This document shows, piece after piece, positions 22,778 through 31,125 of a stretch of DNA of 36,332 nucleotides (position 1 is the first letter of the stretch; each line of letters opens with the position of its first letter). Below the pieces are notes generated by a model. It saw nothing but the letters and a program-made list of their open reading frames with translations. It ran no database searches and was not told the origin of the DNA. The position numbers and the translations under genes were made by a program. The stretch is from Arthrobacter sp. B0490 (GTDB lineage: Bacteria > Actinomycetota > Actinomycetes > Actinomycetales > Micrococcaceae), in contig NZ_PJIR01000021.1 in the NCBI RefSeq assembly GCF_002929355.1, positions 1 through 36,332 of the forward strand. Direction: 5' to 3'.

Positions 22778-24519
22778 TCGGAGATTTGGCAGGGAACCTC
22801 TTAGAAGGTGTCGCCGGCAGTGCGATCCAGAAGCTGATCCAGTTCCTCGCGAGCTGGTTGGTGCAGGTCCTGACGGAGATGATCAACTTCGTCGGTACCT
22901 GGTGGTTGAAGATCGGCGCACCGGATATGGGTACAGGATCCGCAACCGACCGCATCCAGCAGTCGACGTTGATCTTCGTCGGGATGGCAGGTGTCATCGG
23001 GACAGCGTTCGCGCTCATCAAGCTCGCCCGTGACCAGGACCGCGCCTCGACTGAGAACCTGGTCATGGGCATGGTGCGGACCATCCTCACCACGGCGCTG
23101 GCCGTTCCAATGGTGGGCCTCCTGTTCGGGGTGACCGATGTCCTCGCGCCGTGGCTGGTGACCACCATTTCCGGGTCCGCGCAGGAGGACGGGCTCGGGT
23201 CCGCGATGGGCCTGGGAGCCATTGCGGGAACCACGATGACCATGCAGCTCGCCGGCATCATCCTGTTCGTCGTGCCGCTGGCCCTGCTGGGTGCGGTCAT
23301 CAACGCAGTCATCGTGATCTTCTCCTACGGCGCGGCAATCGCACTGTGCGGGGTTTTGCCGATCTTCGCTGCCGCTTCACAGACCGAGCGTGGCCGGAAG
23401 TCCTTCGACAAGGCCGTGGGCTGGCTGGCGGCCGTCGTCCTCTTCAAGCCAGCTGCCGCGATCCTGTACGGGGCGGGACTCGCGCTCCTGAAAGGCATCA
23501 ACGGCAGCGCAGACAACGAGCTCGGGAACACAGCGATTGGCCTTATCACCGGCCTCGTCATTATCAGCAGCGCCTGCATTGCGATGCCGGCCCTGGCCAA
23601 GGTCCTCGTACCTGCCGTCAGCGCAGGCCCACAGGGCATGGGAGCCTCCGGCTTGGCGATGGTCGGCGGTGCCGTAGCTCTTGGAGCAGTGACCGGCGGC
23701 CTCGGCGCTGCAGCCGGGGCCGCAGCTGCCGGTGGCGGCGGAAGCACCGCAGAAATCACCGGTAGCGGAGCCGCAGCAACGGCCGGGCAAGTGGCCGCAA
23801 CGGGTGGAGGCGCTACGGCAACTGGGGCTGCCACTGCCGCGGAAACGTCTGCGACCGCCGGCACTGGGGCAGTAGGAGGATCCAGCAGCAATTCCATCCC
23901 AGCAAGTGGAGGTGGAAGCGGCGCCACCGGTGCCGCGACGCCTGGTGGTGCAGGTAACACCGGTGGCGGAACCGGTGGTACCGGCCCTTCCGGGGCAGAG
24001 CAGAGACCAGAACAGCCCATCGCCCCGGCGTCAGATACAAGTGGTGGGCCATCGGGAGGAAGTGCTGGCGGTCCCGCCGGAGGTTCCGGTGGTCCTTCGG
24101 GCGCAGAGCAACGCCCGGAACGATCCGGGGCAGAGACGTCACCGGTCGGTGATGCCGGTACTGCTGGCGGAAACAGCGCGCCCGGAGGTTCGAACGGCCC
24201 AACGGGCGCACAGCCTCAGGCAGAACGGACCGGCGCACCCACAGAATCGCCGACGGAAGCACCATCCGGTGCTGGCAGCCCGTCAGCTGGAGGGCCAAGC
24301 GGGGCAGAGCCCGCGGCATCTGGTGACAAGCCTCCAACGGAGGCTCCTGGGGCCGCACCCGTGACCTTGCCCTCAGCCTCTCCGACGGCTGAGGGTTTCC
24401 GAGCCGGTGCGCCGTCCGGGGCGGATAAGTCGGCCCAGAACCAGCAACGCATCGAGTACGCGCTACGGGAAGCAGCAAGAGACATGGAACGCGCAGTGGA
24501 AAGTGGGGATGACCAGTGA
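22774..24519 (+). CDS. VirB6/TrbL-like polytopic membrane protein with repetitive tail
   Basis: A 581-aa protein. The first 310 residues have about six to eight TM segments (near 20-45, 66-84, 105-120, 145-165, 171-195, 208-225, 245-265, 284-310), as in VirB6/TrbL, the inner-membrane channel part of type IV secretion systems. From about 315 it becomes a hydrophilic low-complexity tail of Gly, Ala, Ser, Thr and Pro with a recurring G-P-S-G-A-E-Q-R-P-E motif. The end is charged helical (QNQQRIEYALREAARDMERA). It is ATGA-coupled to the gene before and GTGA-coupled to the next. Confidence 0.8.
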   Translation: MIGDLAGNLLEGVAGSAIQKLIQFLASWLVQVLTEMINFVGTWWLKIGAPDMGTGSATDRIQQSTLIFVGMAGVIGTAFALIKLARDQDRASTENLVMGMVRTILTTALAVPMVGLLFGVTDVLAPWLVTTISGSAQEDGLGSAMGLGAIAGTTMTMQLAGIILFVVPLALLGAVINAVIVIFSYGAAIALCGVLPIFAAASQTERGRKSFDKAVGWLAAVVLFKPAAAILYGAGLALLKGINGSADNELGNTAIGLITGLVIISSACIAMPALAKVLVPAVSAGPQGMGASGLAMVGGAVALGAVTGGLGAAAGAAAAGGGGSTAEITGSGAAATAGQVAATGGGATATGAATAAETSATAGTGAVGGSSSNSIPASGGGSGATGAATPGGAGNTGGGTGGTGPSGAEQRPEQPIAPASDTSGGPSGGSAGGPAGGSGGPSGAEQRPERSGAETSPVGDAGTAGGNSAPGGSNGPTGAQPQAERTGAPTESPTEAPSGAGSPSAGGPSGAEPAASGDKPPTEAPGAAPVTLPSASPTAEGFRAGAPSGADKSAQNQQRIEYALREAARDMERAVESGDDQ

Positions 24520-26048
24520 GTACGGAACAGGCAATCGTCCGGCAATACGGCAACATCGCAGAAGACCGAACGGCGGGTCTGATGGGGTTCTCGATGGCCT
24601 CGACCGTCGTTCTGGGCGCGGGCGCAATCGGGGTGTTCATCGCGATCATGGCCTCGCAGATTTGGGTGGCCGTCGGCATCGCCCTGGTCGCGTTCATCGC
24701 CGCCACGATCCTCGGCTCAAAGGACCGTCACGGTCGGTCCAAGCCTGAGCGGTGGCTGGCGCGCAGCATGCACGCCAAAGCCAAGAAAGCCGGGAAGACC
24801 GTCTACAAGTCTGGGCCCGTCTCGCAGATCCCGGACGGTTCGTTCCGTGCTCCTGGCCTTCTGGCGGCGACGGAGTTGATCGACTTTCAGGACCTGTTCG
24901 GCAACGAGGGTGTCATGCTGTGGCACCCGAAACTGAGGACAGGCACCGTCTTCTTCTCCACCAACTCCTCGGGGCTGGGCCTGCTGGATCAGGACCGCGT
25001 GAATCGGCTCGTTGGGTCGTGGGCTGCGTTCCAGCGCGACGCCGGTTCCAACGCACGGGTCGAGCAGATTTCGGTGACGACGCAGTCGACGACCGATCCG
25101 GGTGAACGCCTGCCGGACGCTATCGCGGTGGCACGGCAGCAGGCAGGATCCCACGAGGTGCCCGCCTTTGCCCGTCAGGTAATGGATGACGTGGTGAACA
25201 ACCTCAACCTCGACGTGCCCAAGCTCGAGCAGTGGGTGGCGCTGACGTTCAGCGGCAAGGCCAATGACGGGGACCGTGCACCGGAGCGCTCCGCCGAGGA
25301 GCTGGTGGCCGATGTGAAGTCGCTCCTGCAGGGGTTCAAGGAAGAACTCGAGGACGTCGGCGCGGGCAGCGTGTCCCTGATGCGGGCCGCTGACCTCACT
25401 GACCAGACCTATGTCGCGTTCAACCCGCACGCCGCGGCCGCCGTCGAACGCGCCCGCCTTTCCGGCGACGGGACCGGCCTGGGCTGGCACGAAGTCGGCC
25501 CCTCCGCCGCCCGGACCATCGGATACCCGGGCCGGTACGACCACGCCGGGGTGACGAGCAAGTCGTGGCAGATGTTCCGGCCGCCGGCCGGGACGTTCCG
25601 CGAGAACGCGCTGGTGGCCCTGTTGGGCCCCGATGCGAGCATGCTGCAGAAGCGTGTCACCGTGTTCTACCGGCCGCAGCCGCCGGAGAAGTCGGCGCAG
25701 CAGGTCGCCCAAGCCCTCACCAATGCGCAGTTCGCCACGAACCAGAAGGGTCGCCGTCCGACCAGTTCGCAGATCATCGCCCTCGAGAAGGCACGTAAGG
25801 CCGAGCGGGAGCAAGCAGAAGGGGCCGCGCTGGTGCGCTTCGCGATCGGTGTCACCGCGACGGTCGAGAGCCCGGAGCAGCTGCAGGCGGTGGAGGCGAA
25901 GATCATGCGCAACGCGGCTACCGGCATCCAGATCCGCATGCGCTCCTGCGACTACAACGACGACGCCGCGTTCTCCTTCAACCTTGGGCTCGGCCTGGTG
26001 CCAGAGCACCTGGCCACCATCTCCTCCGACGTCAGGAAGGCCCTCTGA
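24516..26048 (+). CDS. SCO6880-like conjugation protein (VirB4 N-terminal part)
   Basis: A 510-aa protein with two adjacent TM segments at about 25-46 and 48-67 (VVLGAGAIGVFIAIMASQIW, VAVGIALVAFIAATIL), then a large cytoplasmic part with no P-loop. In Gram-positive systems the PrgI-type membrane module and the VirB4 N-terminal domain are often fused; Streptomyces SCO6880 is the model of this family. The ATPase part follows as the separate gene 26048-27589. The GTG start overlaps the VirB6-like stop as GTGA and its stop overlaps the ATPase start as TGATG, so the two are probably made in equal amounts and form one VirB4 unit. Confidence 0.8.
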   Translation: MSTEQAIVRQYGNIAEDRTAGLMGFSMASTVVLGAGAIGVFIAIMASQIWVAVGIALVAFIAATILGSKDRHGRSKPERWLARSMHAKAKKAGKTVYKSGPVSQIPDGSFRAPGLLAATELIDFQDLFGNEGVMLWHPKLRTGTVFFSTNSSGLGLLDQDRVNRLVGSWAAFQRDAGSNARVEQISVTTQSTTDPGERLPDAIAVARQQAGSHEVPAFARQVMDDVVNNLNLDVPKLEQWVALTFSGKANDGDRAPERSAEELVADVKSLLQGFKEELEDVGAGSVSLMRAADLTDQTYVAFNPHAAAAVERARLSGDGTGLGWHEVGPSAARTIGYPGRYDHAGVTSKSWQMFRPPAGTFRENALVALLGPDASMLQKRVTVFYRPQPPEKSAQQVAQALTNAQFATNQKGRRPTSSQIIALEKARKAEREQAEGAALVRFAIGVTATVESPEQLQAVEAKIMRNAATGIQIRMRSCDYNDDAAFSFNLGLGLVPEHLATISSDVRKAL

Positions 26049-27589
26049 TGTCCGCCTTTGATCAACTCGTCGACAAAGTCATGAACCGGTTCCTAGGCCG
26101 CTCCGAAGCGGCAGCCGCAGTTACCGCTGCATCGTTTCCGGAGCTCACGGAGAAGGGCATGCGGGTCCGCGAGGGCGGCATGGTGACGTGGGTGGAACCG
26201 CCACCGGAGTTCACAGCCACGTCGAACCAGACCGCCGGCCTCTGGCCGTTCTGCGTCGGCACCTCCTCACCACTGGTCGGTGCGGTCCTCGGCCGGAACC
26301 TGCTCAACAGTTCGGTGGTGTGCGGGGATCCGATCAGCCTGTTCCTGCACGGCATCATTTCCTCGCCGTCCGGGTTCATCCTGGGCCTGAACGGTCGGGG
26401 AAAGTCCTCGGTCGCCGTCCGCATGGCGTTGGCGCTGATCGATCAGGGGTTCCTGATCCTCGTGGCGGGGGACCTCAAACCGGACTTCGCCGGCGTCGTG
26501 CTGGAGACCAATGGGCAGGTCGTGCAGGTCGCTCCCGGCGTCGGGGCGATCAACCCACTCGACGCCGGTCCGCTCTGGCGGGAGCTCGAACGCCTGCCGG
26601 CCCCGATGCAGCGGCAGATGCGCGCCGAGATCCACGCACGGCGCCTGATGACCCTTACCGGGCTCATCGAACTGGTGTTCAAGGAACCGCTGGATGCGAA
26701 GAAGCAGGAACAAACGGTGCTGTCCATGGCGATCGCCCTGGCCGCCGAGAAGGCAGAAGGCGAGGACCGGCAGCCGCTGGTCGGCGACGTCGTCGCCGCC
26801 ATCAAGTCCGCCCCACCGCAGATCCAGTCTGCTTTGCTCATCGAGGAGACAAACGAGTACCTGCCGCAGGTCAAGAATCTCCTTGCGGGCCTGAACGCCC
26901 TCGGCGAGCATGGACCGTTCGGGGACGTGTTCTGCCAGCAGACTACGAAGGAGATGAAGATCGACACCTCGGTGGACTTCGACATATCCCTCATCGACGA
27001 GTCCCAGCTGACGCTCCGGGCCGCGGTGCAGACGGTGTGCTGGTCCTACGGTCAGGCTGGCATCTCGGCCGCGAAGACCCTCGCCGACGCTGGCCTGATG
27101 GAGGAGCGCCATCACCTGATGATCATGGACGAGCTGTGGCAGTCCCTGCGCGCGAGTGAGCTGCTGGTGCACCAGATCGATTCCATCACCCGTCTGAACC
27201 GGACCAAGGGCCTGGGGCAGCTGATGATTACGCACTCCATGAAGGACCTGCAGCTGTCCACGGACGAGCTGACGAAGATCGCTACAGGCTTCGTGGAACG
27301 CTCTTCCGTGAAGATCCTCGGCGGGCTGGCGCAGAACGAGATGGACCTGCTGGAAACGGTGTTCCCCGTCTCGGAGCGGGAGAAGGCGATGCTGGTCGGC
27401 TGGTCGGCCGAAGGGTCAATGAACCCCAACACCAATCAGGTTTCCCCTCCGCCCGGACGTGGCCGGTTCATGCTGAAAACCGGGTCCGAACCCGGTGTGC
27501 CGTTCCGGGTGAACCTCACCGCCGGCGAACTCGCAGCCCACAACACCAACCAGGCATGGGCCGCCGCCCAAGCAAAAGTAACCCGATGA
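26048..27589 (+). CDS. virB4: VirB4-like conjugation ATPase (C-terminal, motor part)
   Basis: A 513-aa ATPase that powers assembly or substrate transfer in type IV secretion. Walker A is GLNGRGKSS (residues 113-121) following SGFILG; Walker B is HHLMIMDELW with Asp361 and Glu362; then SITRLNRTKGLGQLMITHSM carries the arginine and the sensor T-H-S-M. Between them is a VirB4-type helical insertion. It lacks the usual N-terminal VirB4 half, which is supplied by the preceding gene. ATG 26048 shares its A with the previous TGA. A six-codon frame (ATG 27586) overlaps the end and precedes the coupling protein. Confidence 0.92.
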   Translation: MSAFDQLVDKVMNRFLGRSEAAAAVTAASFPELTEKGMRVREGGMVTWVEPPPEFTATSNQTAGLWPFCVGTSSPLVGAVLGRNLLNSSVVCGDPISLFLHGIISSPSGFILGLNGRGKSSVAVRMALALIDQGFLILVAGDLKPDFAGVVLETNGQVVQVAPGVGAINPLDAGPLWRELERLPAPMQRQMRAEIHARRLMTLTGLIELVFKEPLDAKKQEQTVLSMAIALAAEKAEGEDRQPLVGDVVAAIKSAPPQIQSALLIEETNEYLPQVKNLLAGLNALGEHGPFGDVFCQQTTKEMKIDTSVDFDISLIDESQLTLRAAVQTVCWSYGQAGISAAKTLADAGLMEERHHLMIMDELWQSLRASELLVHQIDSITRLNRTKGLGQLMITHSMKDLQLSTDELTKIATGFVERSSVKILGGLAQNEMDLLETVFPVSEREKAMLVGWSAEGSMNPNTNQVSPPPGRGRFMLKTGSEPGVPFRVNLTAGELAAHNTNQAWAAAQAKVTR

Positions 27590-27602
27590 AGGCGACCAGA
27601 CG

Positions 27603-29312
27603 TTGAACGCTTTGAGGAACGAAGAGAACGCGTCCATCGTCCTGTTCTCGAGTGTGGTCCTGGCCGCGTTCATCGCGGTCGCCCTGATCCACCTCGGGGA
27701 CGCCTTCACACCGGTGCCCACCGACTTGTCGTGGAATCCGATCACCTTGGCGATCGGTTTTGCCACCGGGGATCCGTGGCCGGCGGCCGCGAGCTGGTTG
27801 CTCGGCGCGGAAGCGGTCGTGGTGATCGCGGCCTTCGCGTGGTGGAGCACCCGCCCTGTGTCCAGGACCGCTGGGGCGTCCCGACGGATGAGTCCTGGCG
27901 GGAGGATGCGCCCGGCGATGCTCGATGCCCGCCTCACCGAAGCGGCCCGCCTCCACCCGACCGCGGAAGGTATCGGCCCGGGCCTGACCATCGGGTACAT
28001 CGGTGAGACCGGCACCAAGGCCGTTATCCAGGGCTGGAGGGAATGCTCGACCCATGTGTGGGGAACCGGGCGAGGCAAGACGACAACGCAGGTTGTCCGG
28101 CACGCCACCGAAGCCCCCGGCGCGTACATCATGACCAGCAACAAGGTCGACGGCGTCGCCGAAGTGATCGCCGCCCGCACAACAACGGAAACCAGGACCG
28201 GGACGGTGTGGCTGTTTGACCCGCAGCGGATCTGGCGCGACAGTCACTGGCCCGCAATGATCTTCAACCCGCTGACGAGCGTCACCGATACTGTGAGCGC
28301 AGGTGAAATCGCGTCGATCTTCGAAACCTCGTCCGCCCCCACCGCCGGCCAGGGCAAAGGGGACGCGCAGTTCGACTCACAGGGACGCGACTTCCTGTCC
28401 TGGTGCCTCCTCGCCGCGGCGAAGGGCGACGGCACGATGAAGGACGTTCTGCGGTGGATTTCCTCGGCGGACTTTATGGAACCCGCCGACCTGCTCGAAC
28501 GGGCCGGGCACGCCGGTCCCGCGTCGGCATTGAAGGGCATGAGCGCCCAGCCGGAGGACACCCGCGGATCCGTGGCCGCCAGTGCACAGCGCATGGCTTC
28601 CGCGCTCGTCCATGACGAGCTCATGGCATGGTCGACACCCACCCCCGGTGTGCCGGTGTTCGACCCAATCAGGTTTGTGGCCAGCAGGGACACCCTGATC
28701 CTGCTCACACAGGACGCAGCCGGCTCCGGCGCCGCCTTCGTGTCCACCCTCGTCTACGCGGTGTTCACCGCCGCGCAGCAGGCCGCCCGTCATGCCGGGG
28801 GACGGCTGCCGGTCCCATTGGTCGCTGACCTGGACGAGGTCGGGAACGTCGTCAAACTCAAGCAGCTCCCCGAGTGGTACTCCTACTTCGGGTCCATGGG
28901 CATCGTCGTCAGCGCCTACTTCCAGACCCGCGGGCAGGGCATGGCCATGCTCGAGCGAACAGGGTGGGACACCCTCTGGTCCGCGGCCGCGATCAAGGTC
29001 TACGGCGGCGGATCCGACGACACCGCGTTCCTCGAATCGTTGTCCAAGACCATCGGCCAGTACGACGCGAAGGTCCGCAGCACCTCGACCTCGAGGAACG
29101 GATCGTCCCGGTCCGTGCAGACCCAGCGACGGGACATCATGTCCGTCGCCCAGCTCTCCGAACTCCCCGCCAACCGGGCGTGGGTGAAAACGTCGAACGG
29201 TGGCGGAACCATCGTCCGCACCGTGCCGTGGTTCCGCGACAAGACCATCAATGTCCGCATCGGACCCACCGTCGAGCGCATCAAGACCAGCAAGGCAGGA
29301 CACCTTCCATGA
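27603..29312 (+). CDS. traG: VirD4/TraG type IV coupling protein
   Basis: A 569-aa ATPase that connects the relaxase-DNA complex to the channel. Two N-terminal TM segments (about 12-32 and 62-82); Walker A GTGRGKTT (154-161) in HVWGTGRGKTTTQ; Walker B VADLDEVGN with Asp411 and Glu412; then YYSYFGSMGIVVSAYFQTRG-like and TLWSAAAIKVYGGG segments typical of TraG/VirD4. No all-alpha-domain insertion is obvious. The start is a TTG at 27603 with GAAGG upstream; a TTG three codons later is an alternative. The stop overlaps the next start as ATGA. Its presence with VirB4 shows a conjugative transfer system, although no relaxase gene is seen here. Confidence 0.92.
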   Translation: MNALRNEENASIVLFSSVVLAAFIAVALIHLGDAFTPVPTDLSWNPITLAIGFATGDPWPAAASWLLGAEAVVVIAAFAWWSTRPVSRTAGASRRMSPGGRMRPAMLDARLTEAARLHPTAEGIGPGLTIGYIGETGTKAVIQGWRECSTHVWGTGRGKTTTQVVRHATEAPGAYIMTSNKVDGVAEVIAARTTTETRTGTVWLFDPQRIWRDSHWPAMIFNPLTSVTDTVSAGEIASIFETSSAPTAGQGKGDAQFDSQGRDFLSWCLLAAAKGDGTMKDVLRWISSADFMEPADLLERAGHAGPASALKGMSAQPEDTRGSVAASAQRMASALVHDELMAWSTPTPGVPVFDPIRFVASRDTLILLTQDAAGSGAAFVSTLVYAVFTAAQQAARHAGGRLPVPLVADLDEVGNVVKLKQLPEWYSYFGSMGIVVSAYFQTRGQGMAMLERTGWDTLWSAAAIKVYGGGSDDTAFLESLSKTIGQYDAKVRSTSTSRNGSSRSVQTQRRDIMSVAQLSELPANRAWVKTSNGGGTIVRTVPWFRDKTINVRIGPTVERIKTSKAGHLP

Positions 29313-29704
29313 GCGACCCTCAGGCCGATGCTGCCAGCGTCGAACCTAACGGTTACGACGACGGGGGAGAGGACTTCGCCTTCACCCCCGAGGAGTTGGT
29401 GGACTGGGTGGAGGGCCTGGCGGCGATGCTCGAATCGGTAGACCGGTCGCAGAACCAGTACTGGTGCGCCCAGTGGTGGAAGCATGCGGAAGCCGTCGAC
29501 AGGTTCAGGGGACTGTACGAGCAATGGCTGGAAGCACAGGCGAACAGGGGAATGTCGTCGTGGTGGATGGACCACTTCGACCGCCACGCGACGGTCCTTT
29601 TCGCCAAACGCGGGCCCTTCGGAGAATGCGGAACCACCCACGTATCCAAGACTGCTCGACGGATCCTCGTTTCAGAGCAACCACCTGAAGGTTGGGAATG
29701 GTAG
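29309..29704 (+). CDS. DUF4913-like protein
   Basis: A 131-aa protein, acidic at the start, with the pattern CAQWWKHAEAVDRFRGLYEQ, WWMDHFDRHATVLFAKRGPF, GECGTTHVSKTARRI. The W-W-x-H-x-E-A-x-x-R and W-W-x-x-H-x-D-x-H and G-P-F-x-x-C elements match DUF4913, common directly after coupling-protein genes in actinobacterial conjugation operons. Its function is unknown; a role in coupling or relaxosome contact is inferred from the position. ATG 29309 overlaps the traG stop as ATGA. It is the last gene of the operon; no terminator was recognised after it. Confidence 0.7.
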   Translation: MSDPQADAASVEPNGYDDGGEDFAFTPEELVDWVEGLAAMLESVDRSQNQYWCAQWWKHAEAVDRFRGLYEQWLEAQANRGMSSWWMDHFDRHATVLFAKRGPFGECGTTHVSKTARRILVSEQPPEGWEW

Positions 29705-29941
29705 ACGAACGTTCTGGGTCAATGATTGCGGAGAAATTCCCGAGAAGCTGCCCAAACGGAGCCATCACGGTCTCGGTCTAAACATCAGTCAACTCTGAGC
29801 GCGAATCCGACTGTGAACATAGATGCACGGAAACACGGAAGCACAGACTCTCTGCTGAGAGCAGTAGCACCGCGCAACTGGACCATCTCGTTCTCGTTGC
29901 TTAGTCCGCGTGCGTCACAAAGCACCAACTACAGTGAGTCG
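29705..29941. other. Intergenic gap after the conjugation operon
   Basis: No gene, repeat or hairpin of note was seen. The gap separates the secretion operon from the oppositely oriented ArfB-like gene and marks the border of the second accessory block. Confidence 0.4.
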
Positions 29942-30364
29942 TTACTCGCTGGTGGGACGTCGGCGTTGCCGCTTAGTCTCGGATCGCTGCTGCTTGTACG
30001 CGGAACGGCGACGTTCCGAGCCGCGCGTAGGACGCGTCGCGCGGCGCAGAGGGGGCGGAGGGGTTAGTGCGGCGGCCACAATTTCGCGGAGCGCCTTGAG
30101 AGCGGATTCACGGTTACGCAACTGGGACCGCTGCTCCGACACCGTCACCGTGATCGCGCCCGAGACATGGCTTCGGGCGAGCTGGTGAACGATTCGCAGC
30201 CGTTGCTCATCGCTTAGCGCCGATGACTCCGATGCAATCCAGGTGAGTTGCACCCGACTATCAGAGGTGTTGACGTGCTGCCCGCCCGGCCCGGACGACC
30301 TGGAGAACTTCCACTGCAATTCGGTCGCCGGAATGATCAAGTCCGATGTCACTTCAAGATCCAC
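29942..30364 (-). CDS. arfB: ArfB-like peptidyl-tRNA hydrolase (ribosome rescue)
   Basis: A 140-aa protein of the class I release factor (RF1) family without the codon-recognition domain: VDLEVTSDLIIPATELQWKF, SRSSGPGGQHVNTSDSRVQL, with the catalytic GGQ at 27-29. ArfB hydrolyses peptidyl-tRNA on ribosomes stalled without a stop codon, and its basic tail (ERRRSAYKQQRSETKRQRRR) enters the empty mRNA channel; that tail is present. GTG 30364 gives the family-standard start and length, although no strong ribosome binding site is seen; the frame extends to a GTG at 30430 without similarity. Such genes are normally chromosomal, so this is an unusual plasmid passenger. Confidence 0.85.
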   Translation of the reverse strand: MDLEVTSDLIIPATELQWKFSRSSGPGGQHVNTSDSRVQLTWIASESSALSDEQRLRIVHQLARSHVSGAITVTVSEQRSQLRNRESALKALREIVAAALTPPPPLRRATRPTRGSERRRSAYKQQRSETKRQRRRPTSE

Positions 30365-30430
30365 CCGGTAAGCGTGGCACGCCAGGTGTGTCTGGCGGCA
30401 GTCGTCGACTACTGGGCCTCGCTCCACCAA

Positions 30431-30626
30431 CGACTCGACCGTGCACGGCAGCGACCGCGCCGCTCTGCGACCGGCGGTTGTACCGTCGCTCGGAGAAGCT
30501 TCCTAGGAATTCGTTATCGGATGCACCGATAACCCCGCGATATGTCGGTGCTGGTCACGTCGGACATGCTGGCGAATGTAGTGGGGGTGAGCCTTCCCGG
30601 GAGGCGTTGTCAGTAGGATCGCGGTC
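30431..30626. other. Intergenic gap with an 8-bp hairpin
   Basis: The 8-bp perfect inverted repeat GTTATCGG-ATGCA-CCGATAAC occurs at 30513-30533. Its position between the ArfB-like gene and the YhcG fragment, at a junction of remnants, could mark a recombination site or a terminator; it lacks a T-run. Confidence 0.4.
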
Positions 30627-30887
30627 ATGCCCACCCCCGATGACCTGGTGTACCCGAACGGTTATGGCGCTTTTCTGCAGGGTCTGAAGGAGCGCGTTAG
30701 CAGCGCCCGTGTGGAAGCACTCCGGACCGTGAACACACAGCTGATCGAGCTGTATGGGTCGATTGGCCGCGATGTAGGGGAGCAGCAGCGGCGGCAGGGG
30801 TGGGGGAGTGGCGTCATCCGCCGACTGGCTGATGATTTGCGGGCCGAGTTTCCTGAGGTCAAAGGGTATTCGGCGGGGGAACCATGA
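30627..30887 (+). pseudogene. Truncated DUF1016/YhcG-family nuclease gene (5' part)
   Basis: An 86-aa frame with the N-terminal DUF1016 pattern: YGAFLQGLKERVSSARVEAL, TVNTQLIELYGSIGRDVGEQ, QRRQGWGSGVIRRLADDLRA, FPEVKGYSAGEP. In full-length proteins the sequence continues after E-x-K-G-[YF]-S with R-N-L and a PD-(D/E)XK nuclease; here it stops directly after K-G-Y-S. The downstream 250 bp contain no nuclease domain in any frame that I could see, so the gene is cut off rather than merely frameshifted. The product would lack the catalytic part. DUF1016 proteins are often near restriction-modification genes; none is found here. Confidence 0.65.
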
Positions 30888-31060
30888 GGAGCACACACGT
30901 GAGTGAGTGCAAGTTGCAGGGGCTGCGGTTCGATCACGTCGAGACGGTGCGAGCCGCCCATCTATCGACAACCTCAACCGTGACACTCAACCGGTTGAAT
31001 CCCGGCGGGCGTATGTTCTCCACCCGAACATAACTTCGCAATCCCAAGTACTTGGCACAC

Positions 31061-31112
31061 AAACTTTCGTTCTTAACGCCCAAATTTCGTCCTTAACGCC
31101 CAAATTTCGTCG
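31061..31112. repeat. 2.5 copies of a 20-bp tandem repeat
   Basis: Units 31061-31080 and 31081-31100 (CAAATTTCGTCCTTAACGCC) differ at three positions, and half a unit follows at 31101-31110. The repeat sits just beyond the 3' end of the leftward thioesterase gene. The AT-rich make-up contrasts with the neighbours. Confidence 0.75.
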
Positions 31113-31125
31113 CATGGGCTGGGTT

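Noticed and set aside
24717..26009. 430-aa leftward frame opposite the SCO6880-like gene
   Set aside because: His/Leu/Arg-rich antisense translation; the forward frame is coupled to its neighbours and has TM segments and family features.
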